A stretch of DNA of 64,000 nt, taken from the NCBI RefSeq assembly GCF_963678635.1, contig NC_087067.1, positions 15,877,639 through 15,941,638 of the forward strand, in the 5' to 3' direction. Below are positions 45,101 to 55,321 of this stretch, in pieces. A model generated the notes under the pieces. That model had not been told where the DNA came from. It saw only the letters and a list, made by a program, of their open reading frames with translations, and did no database searches. Source of the stretch: Symsagittifera roscoffensis (lineage: Eukaryota; Xenacoelomorpha; Acoela; Convolutidae). Positions within the stretch are counted from its first letter, which is position 1; each line of letters opens with the position of its first letter. The position numbers were made by a program, and so were the translations under genes.

Positions 45101-47586
45101 CAAGATTTGATTGCAGTGTCATGTTTTGCATCTATTTTGGTGACAAAGCCTTTTTCTAAGTCGGTGATGACTGTTGCGCGGTATTTCTCCCTTAAATCAG
45201 GTTTACTTTTAAGGCGAAATTCGAGGCTGTTGAGTTGCTTTTCAGCTAGCCAACGGTTATTTGGAAGATCAGTATCCTCTTTCCAAAGAAGGTCAATTTG
45301 ATAGTGACCATCTACTAAAGTACAAGAGTTTTCGAGAATATCGATTGCTCTTTTATCCGATTTGGAGTGCGAGCGTTTTGAAGAAGCGATGCCTGTGTTT
45401 TCTATTTTCATCCAGTTGAGAACTTTCTGGTATAATTTTTCATCTAAGTTATTGTGTGAATGAACTTGTGTGAAGTTCACCGGAACAGATGGAACGGAAT
45501 TATATTGCGTTTTGTTCCGACCTGTGCATGTCCATCCCAAAAGGGTTTCGATAGCCCAGGGAACATTCTTGGGGCCATAAACGGTATTTTTGATCTCATG
45601 ATATTCTGGATTGTTGTTTCCGATGACTAGCGATATGCTATTGTCGTTTAAGTCCGGGTATTTAACATGCTTTAAATGTGGAAAATTGTTGCACATTGCG
45701 TTTAGTTGAAAAATATCAACTGGGGCCAAATTATTTTCATCTACCGTGAGTACGTCATCGAGCGTCATTGGAGTCGATGTGCTTTTGTATGGTCTAATTT
45801 GTACATCCACAGATGTAACTTGAACTGACTTGGTCTCATGATATCCAGATATGGGAAGTGAGTGCTTCTTGTTGACGTCCAAGCCTAGTTGAGTTGCCAC
45901 TGAGTCCAGTAGTAGAGTTACGCAGCTACCACTATCTAAGAAAGCGTAGGTACAAAGTGTTTTATCACCATTTGATAATTCGATTGGTACAAAAGCTGAT
46001 TGACCTGATCTCTGACAAGCTATTGCGCGATTCACTGCAGCTTTACTAGGGTTTTTTCCATAAGTATCAGAAGGATCGTGGAGTAGAGTGTGGTGTTTTT
46101 TACCACAATTATCGGTTCGACAGAGCGATTTCGAATTGCAGTCAGTAAACCTATGATTCCCTAGACAGTTAAAGCATAAGTGCATTTTTCGGGCATGCTC
46201 TTTTCGTTGCTTAGGGTCTAAAGCTTTGAAGTGCTCGCATTTGTAGAGAGGTCCACAGGTGTCTCCACTAGGACAAGCATTCGAGTTTACATTATTCTGA
46301 GCACGAGAGTTTTGTTGATCTCCCTGATGGTTAAAGCGCTGATTTTGATTTCCTACACCATTTGTAGTAAAACCATTGAAACGGGAACCACTAGGGTGTT
46401 TAGCGTTTCCAGAAGAATTGTTAAAATTGTTATTGTTTTGGTTTCGGAAACCTGTCGGAGGCATGTCGCGACACGCCTGTGCGTACCGTTGAAACCATTG
46501 TGCTAGATGTCTCAAGGAGGGTTGATCGTAGTCTTTGTCGATGACGAAGCGATTCCATTCTAATCTCACAGGGTCGGGAAGCTTTGCCAGAGCAGTGTTC
46601 AAGTTTGTTGTAGAACAAATATCGTGAACAAAACCAAGTTGCTCAAAAGTGTCCACTAAAGTTAGGAGAAAAGCAGAAAACTGCATGTATGATTCTGGTT
46701 GAGCCAGATTTGGAGGTTTGAAATTTGCAAGACGTTGCAAAAAAGAGTTGACAATTCTATTGGTATTGCCAAAGTTTTCACGAAGACGTTGTAGTGCTAG
46801 TTCGTATGTGTCGCCGTTTGCACCATAACCAGCTATCATTAGTTTAGCTGGGCCAGTTACCAATGATTGAAGATGGATCATCTTTTCAGTTGGAGACATA
46901 TTAGAATTATGAATCGATGATACGAATACACCATACCAGTGCAACCAATAGTTGGGATTGCCATTGAAAATTGTAGGCTTCAGTTTTGGCACTGATCGAC
47001 TGAATGTAGTAGAAGTGTCGCTTGAATTAGTTGCCAAAGCTCGATTGTTGTTGTTAGGAGGGTTTGCAGCACTAGCTTGTTGTGAGCTGTGGTTAGGAAC
47101 ATCACTAGCAAATGGATTTGAAAATGATTGGTCGCCTTGAAATGGCGCCGAAAGGTTGTCGTCAGCGGCAGCTGTTCTTGCATTGCCTTGAGTATTGTTG
47201 CTCATGGTTATAAGGTTGTTGTTTGGTATATCCATTATGTTTGCAGTCGGCATGGAGGTTGCGGTTTCCTGTGGGAAAATTGAAGTAGCATTTTCTTGAG
47301 CGCTGTTATTTGGAATTGTAGAAGTAGCAGGATTTGACACTTGTTTTTTCAAATATTTTTTCACTTTCATTGAAAATACTCGGATTTTCTGTTTCAACTG
47401 TACTGTCCAGTGAGAATGTTCTTCAAAATCGTGTTCAGAACCAGCCTGTAACATTTGATCGTTCAGGGTATCAAGTTTTTGTTGGAATTGAGACAATTCA
47501 GTGAACGTTTCATTGATGAGTTCAAGATCATCTTCTTCCTCGTAGATGTTGTTTTCGAGCATGTCGATCAAAGTATTGATCTCCAT
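42136..47586 (-). CDS. BEL/Pao gag-pol polyprotein
   Basis: One frame of about 1,816 residues starting at ATG 47584-47586 (MEINTLIDML). The same frame is open further upstream through the PBS into the LTR, but that part is unlikely to be translated. In order it has a coiled-coil-like N-terminus; a Gag (DUF1759-like) region with FNGNPNYWLHWYGVF; zinc-binding HLCFNCLGNHRFTDC; an aspartic protease with FLDSGSCVTLL; RT with DIDAMFMQVLV and YMDDLYV; the Pao RNase H region with FCDASEFALAAV; an integrase zinc motif (HSHCGKEQA...CIPCRR); integrase core blocks LDYVGPF, VSDCGTSF and GGSWERLVQ (D, D, E); and the C-terminal DUF5641-like region with DDMVWMLED and LSRVFP. No stops or frameshifts are seen. 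It supplies all enzymes for retrotransposition, so this copy could be active. Confidence 0.96.
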   Translation of the reverse strand: MEINTLIDMLENNIYEEEDDLELINETFTELSQFQQKLDTLNDQMLQAGSEHDFEEHSHWTVQLKQKIRVFSMKVKKYLKKQVSNPATSTIPNNSAQENATSIFPQETATSMPTANIMDIPNNNLITMSNNTQGNARTAAADDNLSAPFQGDQSFSNPFASDVPNHSSQQASAANPPNNNNRALATNSSDTSTTFSRSVPKLKPTIFNGNPNYWLHWYGVFVSSIHNSNMSPTEKMIHLQSLVTGPAKLMIAGYGANGDTYELALQRLRENFGNTNRIVNSFLQRLANFKPPNLAQPESYMQFSAFLLTLVDTFEQLGFVHDICSTTNLNTALAKLPDPVRLEWNRFVIDKDYDQPSLRHLAQWFQRYAQACRDMPPTGFRNQNNNNFNNSSGNAKHPSGSRFNGFTTNGVGNQNQRFNHQGDQQNSRAQNNVNSNACPSGDTCGPLYKCEHFKALDPKQRKEHARKMHLCFNCLGNHRFTDCNSKSLCRTDNCGKKHHTLLHDPSDTYGKNPSKAAVNRAIACQRSGQSAFVPIELSNGDKTLCTYAFLDSGSCVTLLLDSVATQLGLDVNKKHSLPISGYHETKSVQVTSVDVQIRPYKSTSTPMTLDDVLTVDENNLAPVDIFQLNAMCNNFPHLKHVKYPDLNDNSISLVIGNNNPEYHEIKNTVYGPKNVPWAIETLLGWTCTGRNKTQYNSVPSVPVNFTQVHSHNNLDEKLYQKVLNWMKIENTGIASSKRSHSKSDKRAIDILENSCTLVDGHYQIDLLWKEDTDLPNNRWLAEKQLNSLEFRLKSKPDLREKYRATVITDLEKGFVTKIDAKHDTAIKSWYLPHHPVTNVNKPDKVRRVSNASSIFQGKSLNSSLLKGPDLLCNLTGLIIRFRQNKIAISADIDAMFMQVLVSPKDRPFLRYLWKENGKLETHEYTRHIFGATDSPCVACYAVRRSASDSKNDFPLASEIIQRNIYMDDLYVTSSTVEEALQQMTQLRGSLSRGGFNLNKWNSNSKPFLDSIDPNILVSPNDPTPKHQRVLGVHWNTNTDCYFIDNKKFVKILRIGIATQRKLLKYTASLFDPLGIVAPLTIRIRKVLQSVWSQGVKWDTPLDTDKLPDFKLWVDEMENFETVSFQRNFFDKENPASIQLHTFCDASEFALAAVCYLRIVYSDGSTSLKFIIGKTRVAPMKRVTIPNLELQAAVYAAQLSLFVSEEIDLKVEKTYFWSDSTTVLYWLRTPEIRHKIFVANRLQKILDVSKPEQWFHVPTLLNPADDGTRGYIALEMTSSCRWLLGPEFLLNDSSQWPSQENIRLENIPVFVTSLEAKFEPIFDIKRFSNWKRLIRTVAYCFLFAENLKRKINKQSKVDLQLLHLTKSHFLIIKTAPRTDFVSEISDIKKEKPIEGKSRLRTLAPFVDNFGILRSRGRLTRAPIMLSARYPIILAGENPNVRLLLANIHVLHSHCGKEQAMAIAQENYWILRCRVMLKSIIHSCIPCRRMQQQVDYPQMSDLPINRLPSKNHFLFATTGLDYVGPFPIILQGKQYQAYILLFTCLVIRAVHLEISLGLSTDSTLLCIRRFFARRGKPSKMVSDCGTSFVGSNSELKKCLDNLEKNNLWKAFVESINQLDVSLEWKFNPPAAPHFGGSWERLVQIFKLSLYKVIGSRTLSYETLATFTTEIESTMNSRPLTNVSDDIKDDLPLTPNHFLLGRGTPNLPPGIFKDKDLSLSKSWKASQLLADHFWNRFLREYLPGQQKRSKWTSATSNLQPDDMVWMLEDFTPRGLWPLAKVVETFPGQDGIVRSVKLKTPTGFKVRPVVKLSRVFPVSQ

Positions 47587-47645
47587 TTCGTGATGACGTC
47601 GAAGCGAAACCAGTTTTCGAACGCCAGTCCCTTGTGGGGCGCCAA

Positions 47646-48082
47646 TATAATAATTGGGTAAATTACCTGAGGAGAGTAGTACACCAATTGTTAGTAAGGG
47701 TAGTTTTAAGGGTTGAGTCAAAGGAGTTCCATGCAGTTGGGCATCAGTTGAGTAAGTACATGAAAAATAATACAATAGTAAATCAGGGATAAAACTAAGG
47801 TAAATATAATATCATAAATAGGGATATTATATTACATGGTACGGGGAATACTAAAAGGCGAACGTTAGAAAAAGGGGAACTGTTAATAAGGGGGTTATTC
47901 AGAAAAGTTGATATTAATCCCGAGTTTTCGTATAAATTGAAACATTATTTTACCTGAAAGTTTGTCATTTCCTTGTAAGTCATGCTGTTTTTGAAAAGTT
48001 GAGAGAAACGAGTGAGTCAGCTTGGCTGTAATGTCAAAAGTCAAGTTGAGAGAAAGGTGACCTTAATTGTTTACAATTAACA
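47646..48082 (-). repeat. BEL/Pao 5' LTR
   Basis: 437 bp, the promoter-side LTR on the minus strand, bounded outside by the ATTGT duplication at 48083-48087 and inside by the primer-binding site at about 47622-47644. It matches the 3' LTR throughout by eye. Confidence 0.95.
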
Positions 48083-48189
48083 ATTGTAAATAACATCGAC
48101 AAGCTAGAAAGAGATTGTGGGTAGATTTTTAATTTTAGCTGAATATTTCTTTAAAAAAAACATGTTCAGTTGAGTCTGAATATTTTTAG

Positions 48190-48768
48190 GTAATGAGCAA
48201 AGAGCAGTCGACAAATTCAAACATCAGTCCTTTACAAGAACAAGTGAATGAGGAAGAATACGCTTCGACCGATGACTCGCCAGAACACAATTACAACCTC
48301 CGACCAGACCACATTTCCCAAATAGGTTCCAGGAGAAGCACCGACTCCGGAGATTCTAGTAACACCAGCAGAGAACACGACTTAAAACCGAACGGAACCG
48401 ACTCTTCTACAACATCACACAGCACTGTAGCGTCAAGTAAAGGCTCGGAACGAGCGTCTAGAAACTCGACAAACTTCTACTCCACAAAGGACGAAAAATC
48501 GACAGAAACAACTGACATGCCACGTGACCAAAGTGGTGAAAAGAATAAGAAACCAGGTACAGGTATTGGTAATGAGGGCTCGATGGTTACATACAAAAGT
48601 CTGGGGCCCAAGGAGGGCGCGACGGGTGGTATTAGTAGGGGTACTAGTCATGACAGAGACAACAATGGAAAAACTGTTTCCGAGCGCAGCTCCATCAATT
48701 TATCATCGTTCACTTTCAGCTCGAAAGAAACGACAATTTCCTCGGCGTCTTCGTCGACCACTTCCTAA
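48190..48768 (+). CDS. PDE3 terminal exon: Ser/Thr-rich tail
   Basis: The acceptor is ATTTTTAG, ending at 48189. The exon starts in phase 0 (VMSKEQSTNSN) and stays open for 192 codons to TAA at 48766-48768. The tail is polar and dominated by Ser, Thr, Asn, Asp, Lys and Gly, ending in a run of Ser/Thr; it is probably disordered. Assignment to PDE3 rests on phase, strand, coding-like composition and lack of any other recognisable gene. It is more than twice as long as the corresponding vertebrate tail as I recall it, so it could instead be a separate gene's exon, though I consider that less likely. Confidence 0.75.
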   Translation, partial: VMSKEQSTNSNISPLQEQVNEEEYASTDDSPEHNYNLRPDHISQIGSRRSTDSGDSSNTSREHDLKPNGTDSSTTSHSTVASSKGSERASRNSTNFYSTKDEKSTETTDMPRDQSGEKNKKPGTGIGNEGSMVTYKSLGPKEGATGGISRGTSHDRDNNGKTVSERSSINLSSFTFSSKETTISSASSSTTS

Positions 48769-48842
48769 TACACATTGATTATCACTTTCGGTAATTTTTA
48801 AATCTTATTTTCAGTTTAGATTAATTTTGAAACAAAAAAAGC

Positions 48843-48848
48843 ATTAAA
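48843..48848 (+). terminator. Candidate PDE3 polyadenylation signal
   Basis: ATTAAA lies 75 bases after the PDE3 stop codon. A canonical AATAAA also occurs at 49301-49306, about 530 bases downstream. In AT-rich sequence such hexamers arise by chance, so neither is certain. Confidence 0.3.
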
Positions 48849-49862
48849 GAGATTATGTAAAAGGAGTTCCATTTCTTATGAGTTCTTGTCGTTTAAATGT
48901 AATGGTTGTGCAGATGTAGATGATTTCAATCAATTGATGCTATTTAACAAAATCAACCGGTGCAATTCAACAATTAAAATTTAACTACTCATTTTTCAAT
49001 TTGGGTGCCAATTGAATTTCAGTATCATCACGGAGCTCGACAAAGATTGTCGATTTTCCCGATCACTATTTTGCTCATCTACCCAAGATCTGCTAACTAT
49101 AGAATGTCTCTTTCGTCTATCTGCGTATCAGAAAAACAACAGTAAATTCAACAAAAAACACTTCCAGTAAATTCATTCGTAACGAAAGTTCGCCAGCTAA
49201 AAAAAAACTTTAGCCTCTTTTTCGAAAATTCCAGTCCCAAAAAGATCAAAAATTAACGGAAACAAAGTAAATTCATACATAATTGTTAAGCAGTTGATCA
49301 AATAAAGTGCCTATTAGTTTTGAAATCAATTGCAGAGAAAATGACCCAAAATTGGGATTGAATTACTTCAAAAGTCAAAGAAAGTCAAAAGTAGGACCTA
49401 GTCAACAAATGAATTATAAAAGATTTAATAGTCACGTGAACAAGAGCCTGACGGTAAAAAATTAGGGTTTTAAGTCCTATCTGTGTATATAACACGTATT
49501 TTTCATATGAAGCATTTAATTTAGAAGCCAGCCTGATATCAGAAGATTGTTATATGATGGTTTATAAATATACATCTTGTAACATGCACAGTTCAACCTT
49601 CGTCTTTGCTTCAATTTTATATGGAAAAAAAGACTGGCAATTTTTAGGCAATGTGTTTTTTTTGCTCAGACCAATTTCGGCTTTTTAAAAGGGCGTTTGT
49701 TAGATAATTGTTTTTCACATATAGAAGATAAACAAGAAATTGATTTCAATTTTAAAACGTCGTTCAAAGGTGATCATTTGCCCTGAAACTAGAGAGATTC
49801 CGAAATTCAGAGGCAGTGAAAAAAATCCGGCTCAAAAATTGGTCCAAACTGAATTGAAGCAC

Positions 49863-50397
49863 AACAAGATTGCTTGTATCAGGGCGAAACCTTGAATGTT
49901 CCGACTGCTTTTTGAGGTCTATGGAGCAATAATAACATGAAAAAGTTGAATATAAAAAATAAATTGATTTTTTTTAACATTTGAGATTGCTTGTGTGAAA
50001 ATCATCGCCCCATATGCCATATAAAGTACAACATGATACATTTCGCCCCTAGTACTAAGCCACTTATGGCAAATAAGCTTACTTCAGCCACTTTCTAACA
50101 TGGATTAAATCTCCGCTTACGCGTCAATAGCGCGAAATATATAGCGCGTTAATTGTCCCAAATTGGTCAAAATGTCAATCTTTAAACCTCTATAACATTA
50201 TGGAAAAAAATCACAGGTAAATATTTTTTCAAATATAAGCTCAGGGCAACAATACCTTTCGAACGATAAAAAAAATAGTCAAAAATTGCTAATTAAAAAG
50301 TCGAAATTTGTCTGCTGAAGAAAAAAACCCAACCCGAGCGCAAATATTCCATTACTTTAGTTACAAAACTCGGAACAAGTCTGCTCGTACTGTGTCT
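49863..50397 (-). repeat. Structured repeat copy, reverse orientation
   Basis: The complement of the family, with 'cttacgcgtcaatagcgcg', 'aaatatatagcgcgttaattg' and 'tcgaaatttgtctgctgaag'. At its 50370-50397 end it includes the 'acaagtctgctcgta' unit junction, suggesting it was cut from a tandem array. Confidence 0.75.
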
Positions 50398-51254
50398 TAA
50401 TTCATATCAAATAGTTTTAAGAAAAAAAAATATTGAAAACCTATAAATTTTTGACAATATCAAATTAATACGACCAATTAGCTAGCCTCAATTCAACTTG
50501 GAACGATTTTGTTGTGCGGGATAGTTCGCCACGAATAAATAGTCCGCGTTGGGCTCTCAGCATTATGTATAAATTTTTCAAAACGCATATTTTAGTCAAG
50601 AACATGGAAAGTTTGGCAATTTTCAAACCCCCAGAATTTTACAAAAAAAATCTGAAGTAAAATATCTTTTTACATTTGAACTCACGAAGTCGATAACTTC
50701 AATGGGGTATAATTTTTTTGTTGAAAATTATTATTTTGACCGTTAAAAATTGACTGAATAACAAAAATCGTCGCCGAGCATAAAATCGGAACAAACAATA
50801 ATCTATACCATTAATTAATTCAAAAAAGGCTAAATATTTTTCGTCAAATTCACTTAAAAAATCTTTTTCTTCAGTTTTCCGGTTTCTCCGAACTTCTGGC
50901 TTTCTTTTAAAACGTATCAAGTGCGTCTTTAAAATGGAGGCTTACAATTGATGCAGTAAATTTGTTAGTAAATGCAAACAGCATCCATTTTTACACTGTG
51001 TTTGATGTAAGCGTTAGATCTTTTAAAAAAATATATTTTTGAATCAAAATTGTCAACCTTAGAGGACAGCTGCGCCATTCACGGCTTTAATTGGGTACCA
51101 GCAGCCTTGATTTATTGAAAACTTGCTGCAAATTGCAGAGATAATCAAAAAAAATTTGCTGGGATTTGACAGTAAGCTCGTAAAATCTAAATTTTTAAAA
51201 TAAAATATCTTCCAGTATGTGTATTTTTTCATATATAGTTTAGGAATTAGTTAA

Positions 51255-52560
51255 ATATAGTTAAAATGAAATGTTCCTCAAGTAAAGTTTGGAATTTTTT
51301 ATCAATGTCTAAGTTGAGACTTAAAAGAATTTTTCCACCATTGAGTGCTGAAAAATACTCCAGCTAAAGTACGGGACTCAAAAAATTGGATATAAAAAAA
51401 CGTCCTATTTTTATTTCTTTTTTTTTCGGTTTTAAACAGCACGCAAAAGTTTTTTTTAATGTAAGAAAAATCCCGAACTATACCACAAAGTATTTGGTGA
51501 ATTGAATGTAAATTTTTTGAGCAGAGCTAAAACGGGTGTGGATTGATAGAGCACTCTATCAGCCTTACCCTTATTTTTTATGTAATACTTTGATACTAAA
51601 ACAAAAAGGCATGAAAGAATTTTCATTGAAACAAACCAGACATTGACAAAAAAAAATTAAATTTTCAGACAATTAAGTTTTTATTTTATTTTGACTCCTT
51701 CCTTTTTCAATTTCAAATGATATAAGAAAACATGAAAAAAATCATGGATGAAAATGCTCAATTAAAAATGGAAGAAAATGTTCACGTTTTTTTTTAATAT
51801 TCTGCCGGAAGAAATTGAACCTGGGATTAGGCCCACTTTCATTTGCAGCTTCCTAGTTTTGGGAGACAGATAGTTAGAACGCTTCTTCACATTGGAAAAT
51901 CGAAGAAAGTCAATGAAGTTCAACGGCAATGTACCCCCTTGTTTGAACGTACCAAAATACGAGATGGAAAATGAAATTATAGTAAGCCAAATAGGTATCA
52001 GTTGTGGTGAAATCGGGTGAAAGCGGAACCAACAGAGTGAAAAAGGACCACAAAGAAATTTTGCTTCAAACTCGAAATTATGGAAACGGGGCAAACGGGG
52101 CAGAAGCAAACGGGGCATATAAAAACACAAAAAAGACCCTCTCACCCGCAAAAAAAAGCATTTTATATAAGAATTAGACAAATATGACTAAAATGAAATG
52201 TTCCTTATTTAAAGTTTGGAATTTTTTATTAAAGTCTAAGTTGATATGTAACAGAATTTATCCGCCATTGACTGCTAAAAAAAGAATGCGACTCAACAAA
52301 TTGGATATAAAAAAAAACGTCCTATTTTATATCTTTTTTCCCCTATTTAAACCACACGTAAAAATTTGTATATTCATGAGAAAAAAAACAGCACACGAAC
52401 CACAAAGTTTGCTGTGAATTGAAAGTAAATTTTTTGAGCAGAGTAAAAGAGGGTATGGATTGATAGAGCACTCTAGCAGCCTTATTCTTACTTTTTGTGT
52501 ATTAATTTGATTACTCCTTCCTTTTTCATTTTGAAATGATATAAGAAAACATGAACAGTT
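51255..52560 (+). repeat. Diverged duplication of a 0.35-0.45-kb segment
   Basis: 51263-51590 matches 52190-52500 ('aatgaaatgttcc', 'aaagtttggaattttttat', 'aattggatataaaaaaa', 'ttgagcagag', 'ggattgatagagcactct'). The trailing 'ctccttcctttttca...gatataagaaaacatga' matches at 51691 and 52511. About 80% identity by eye. Confidence 0.75.
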
Positions 52561-53034
52561 GACAAACATTTATTAAAACAACGTTATGGCCTAAATTTTT
52601 TGTTAATTTTAAAATTTAATTAAATGATTTACGGAAGTTTGTAAAGAAGGTTTAGACAGCGTGAGTTATGAGATAGATTTTTCGATTTCTCATAACCTTT
52701 TTTTTAGAAAACCTAATTGTTTTTCTACCCAAAAAAATCAAACGTCGTCAAAAAAACTATAGGTTGGATCTTAAACACAAATTAAAAAACCCGGCTGCTA
52801 AAAACAGCTACAGCAAACAAATGTGTCTCAGCTCAAACAACGTAAAAGCGCCATCATTTTTTGTGAAATTTGATCAGAAAATCGAAAATCTCAGAAAAAT
52901 TTAGAATTTTTTTTTCGATTTTTTGGAGCTCGTTTCTCGTTTGAAAGACTTTTTTTGATACCGCACTTGACATACCTTAAGCTTGTTTTAAAGGTATTTG
53001 AAATTGTTTTGAAAAGTAGGCCCACCTTACATCA

Positions 53035-53103
53035 TTTTATTCTCCCGTATCTTTGATGTTCCGAGATTTATTCTCCCGTATCTTTGATGTTCCGAGATGT
53101 TCC
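53035..53103 (+). repeat. Exact 33-bp tandem duplication
   Basis: 'ttattctcccgtatctttg' plus 'atgttccgaga' occurs twice head to tail, followed by an extra 'tgttccgaga'. Exact copies imply a recent event. Confidence 0.85.
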
Positions 53104-53354
53104 GAGATGGTCGAAATATTAAAGATATGCTTTTCAAAAACGAAAGGTAAACTTTGCAAGCTGTGTTTATGCATAAAAAATTTTACTCAGAATAAACCGC
53201 CTTGAGTCGCTTTTTATGCCAATTTTTAAGCCATCACATCTCATCTTTGTTACTTCAAGATGCTTATTACCTGCTGACAACTATTATAGTAAAATTTTCG
53301 ATAATTATACTGAGTGAAAAATAGTGCAATTTAACGATACAATTGTCTAATCAT

Positions 53355-53592
53355 TTGTTTGTGGATTCCACAAACTGTTCTGGATTCCGCAAATACAGTT
53401 GCGGATTCCGCAAATTCGCCTATTTTTGGAGCGATTTTGAGCGGTACAATGATTTAGGTGTTTGTTTGTGGAATCCAAAACAGCATAGAAGATCAAAGAA
53501 AAGTAGCAATGTTGCGGATTCCGCGACATATCTGATTTTGGCCTGTTGCGGATTCCGCTTACAATGCACAGAACGCACAGTTTGGCCTCGTA
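53355..53592 (+). repeat. Second copy (right part) of the GCGGATTCCGC TIR family
   Basis: It aligns with about 20190-20416 at about 80% by eye, sharing 'tttttggagc.attttgag', 'gcggattccgc', 'tctgattttggc' and the right terminus TTTGGCCTCGT. The left part is missing. A further short fragment in the reverse orientation is at about 55246-55290. Confidence 0.6.
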
Positions 53593-54528
53593 ATGTTTGG
53601 AAAAATTCGAAACCACAATTCGGAGTGTCAAACAGAGAAATAGTGATCAGCCACGCTCCGACCTGTAATGGCCGGAACCGAACCTTGATTGCCGCGCAAA
53701 AACTCTAAAAGTTTGAAGAAAAAAAGTTTAAATAATGGTACACATGAAAAAATATTCGAAATTTTTTCGAAATAAGACGTATGCGTAACAGACCGTCACA
53801 TTTTCACCTTTCGTTATTTAATTACTTGTTTATTCAATATATTTGCTCCTGGAAATGTGACGCCATTACACGATTAAAAGATTTCAGCAATATCTCACAA
53901 TTCTATATCCTAATTCTGATTTATTAACGTGTATGTTTGCCTTTCAGTGCTAACGTGGAATCCCCTTGTTTTAACCAAATGTCGCCAACCATCCAAATCA
54001 TCATCCTCACCAAGTCAGATCACTTTGTATTCGGTGTATTCAGAGATGATGCAATAGACAAGTTGCGTTTTTATTATTACAAAACTAATTTAGATTTTAT
54101 TTTAAAAAATTGCTCTGCGCTTCATCTCAAAAAAGCCAATTTTATATACTTAACAACTTGATAATGAGGTGAGCTAATTAAAAAATTTGGTAGCGATTTC
54201 CGTATAATAAAAGTTTTAAGACATTTTTTTGGTCAAAAATTTATTTAAAAAAGTGGATATCATTTTATAATGTAGATGAATCTAAAAAGAATTCAAAATT
54301 TATGGTATTTCAATTTATTGCTTCGTTTTTTCATGTCTAGATTTTTTCATGTCTAATTTTTGAAGTCTTTTAGTAAACCTGGAAGTTTTGAATTCTTGTT
54401 AGATGCTTCTACATTTTGAAATAAGATCAATTTTTGCATATTTTTGACCAACAATTTTATTGTAAGCTTCTATCATACGGAAAAAAAGAAGTGGAATTCA
54501 TAATTAACTGATAAACTTATTTATTCAG

Positions 54529-54701
54529 GTCTAAAATCCTGCTGGCATCTCTTTTTCTCCTCTTTGTGGCCATCCGTCCTTCTGAATGTGTGAAGAAGAG
54601 AAGCAAGATCCAAAGAGTGAAGAAGTTTGACCCAGCTGAGAGAATTGTGGAGCTGAAGGAAGACCGCATGTTCAAAGCAGAGACTCTAAAAGCGCCTCTA
54701 G
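54529..54701 (+). CDS. Secreted thioredoxin/PDI-like protein, signal-peptide exon
   Basis: The acceptor is TTATTCAG, ending at 54528, and the donor is GTAATT at 54702. After one base completing a prior codon it encodes a hydrophobic leader, KILLASLFLLFVAIRPSEC, which looks like a signal peptide. A basic stretch follows, then RIVELKEDRMFKAETLKAPL. The last part has the pattern of the first strand and helix of a thioredoxin/PDI domain (V-E-L...F...K-x-P). The start codon must be in an upstream exon that I could not identify; the small C-rich patch near 53948-54060 is a candidate but its phase does not fit. The exon's one extra base continues in frame into 59088, where VVAYFY follows. The product is probably an ER-luminal or secreted redox or chaperone protein; the exact family is not recognised. 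Confidence 0.7.
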
Positions 54702-55321
54702 GTAATTTTCAGCCTTGTAAAGCTTAAGGAAACTCTTAGACATTGTAGCATACCTTGAACTTTAAGCCCATGCAAAATTGCAAAACTCCTATAGTTTCCT
54801 TATCGCCATTTAGTAATTGTAGTTGTTGTAACATTCATTTTACGGACTTGTTATTCAATTCTGTTTGTTCAATTGTGAGGATTGAAACTTCAAAATAAGC
54901 TCATTAAAACTCATTGTTTCAGGGTGAAACTTGTTTTTTTCAGGGTTTCTTCGTGAACTTATAATCTGTAACTTTATTTTGCAAGCCAACAATTAAAAAA
55001 AAACCAGAATTATTTTAAATGAAATAGTTCACGTACATTAATTTCGACCACGGTTATCACATCAATACTTTAAATCAGCGTGACGAAAAAAATAGTGTTT
55101 TTTTTCAATTTTTTAGGAGGGAAAAAAGAGTAGAAGATGCTTTGCTTGCTTAACCTTCCTTTTTTTTATGATTGTTTTGAGCAAAATTGCTATTGTTAGA
55201 AATACATTACAAGTCAAAACTGTATACTTTGTGATATGTTAGCGGATTCGGCAACAGGCCAAAAATCGCAGCCGAAATTCGGCAACGAGTTTTGTTGCCA
55301 AATCAAAAGCATTGCTAGTTG

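Larger units (their letters stand above)
41445..48082 (-). mobile_element. BEL/Pao LTR retrotransposon, apparently intact
   Basis: 6,638-bp element on the minus strand, inserted in the last PDE3 intron (41158-48189). The 437-bp LTRs (41445-41881 and 47646-48082) look identical by eye. It is flanked by the 5-bp duplication ATTGT (41440-41444 and 48083-48087). On its own strand the LTR starts TGTTAATTG, and a primer-binding site TGGCGCCCCACAAGGG lies one base after the 5' LTR. A G-rich tract, TGTGGGCGGG (reverse complement of 41882-41891), precedes the 3' LTR. One uninterrupted frame encodes all expected domains. Removing the element and one duplication leaves an intron of about 390 bp, so the insertion enlarged it about 18-fold. 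Confidence 0.97.
48849..54528. other. Region between PDE3 and the thioredoxin-like gene
   Basis: Outside the listed repeats (49863-50397, 51255-52560, 53035-53103, 53355-53592) no gene is recognised. A C-rich patch after a CTTTCAG site at 53948 could be an exon or 5' UTR of the downstream gene, but its phase does not fit. Confidence 0.4.

Noticed and set aside
53937-54161. First exon of the thioredoxin-like gene
   Set aside because: An acceptor-like CTTTCAG and C-rich coding-like start are present, but no donor gives the phase needed by the exon at 54529.
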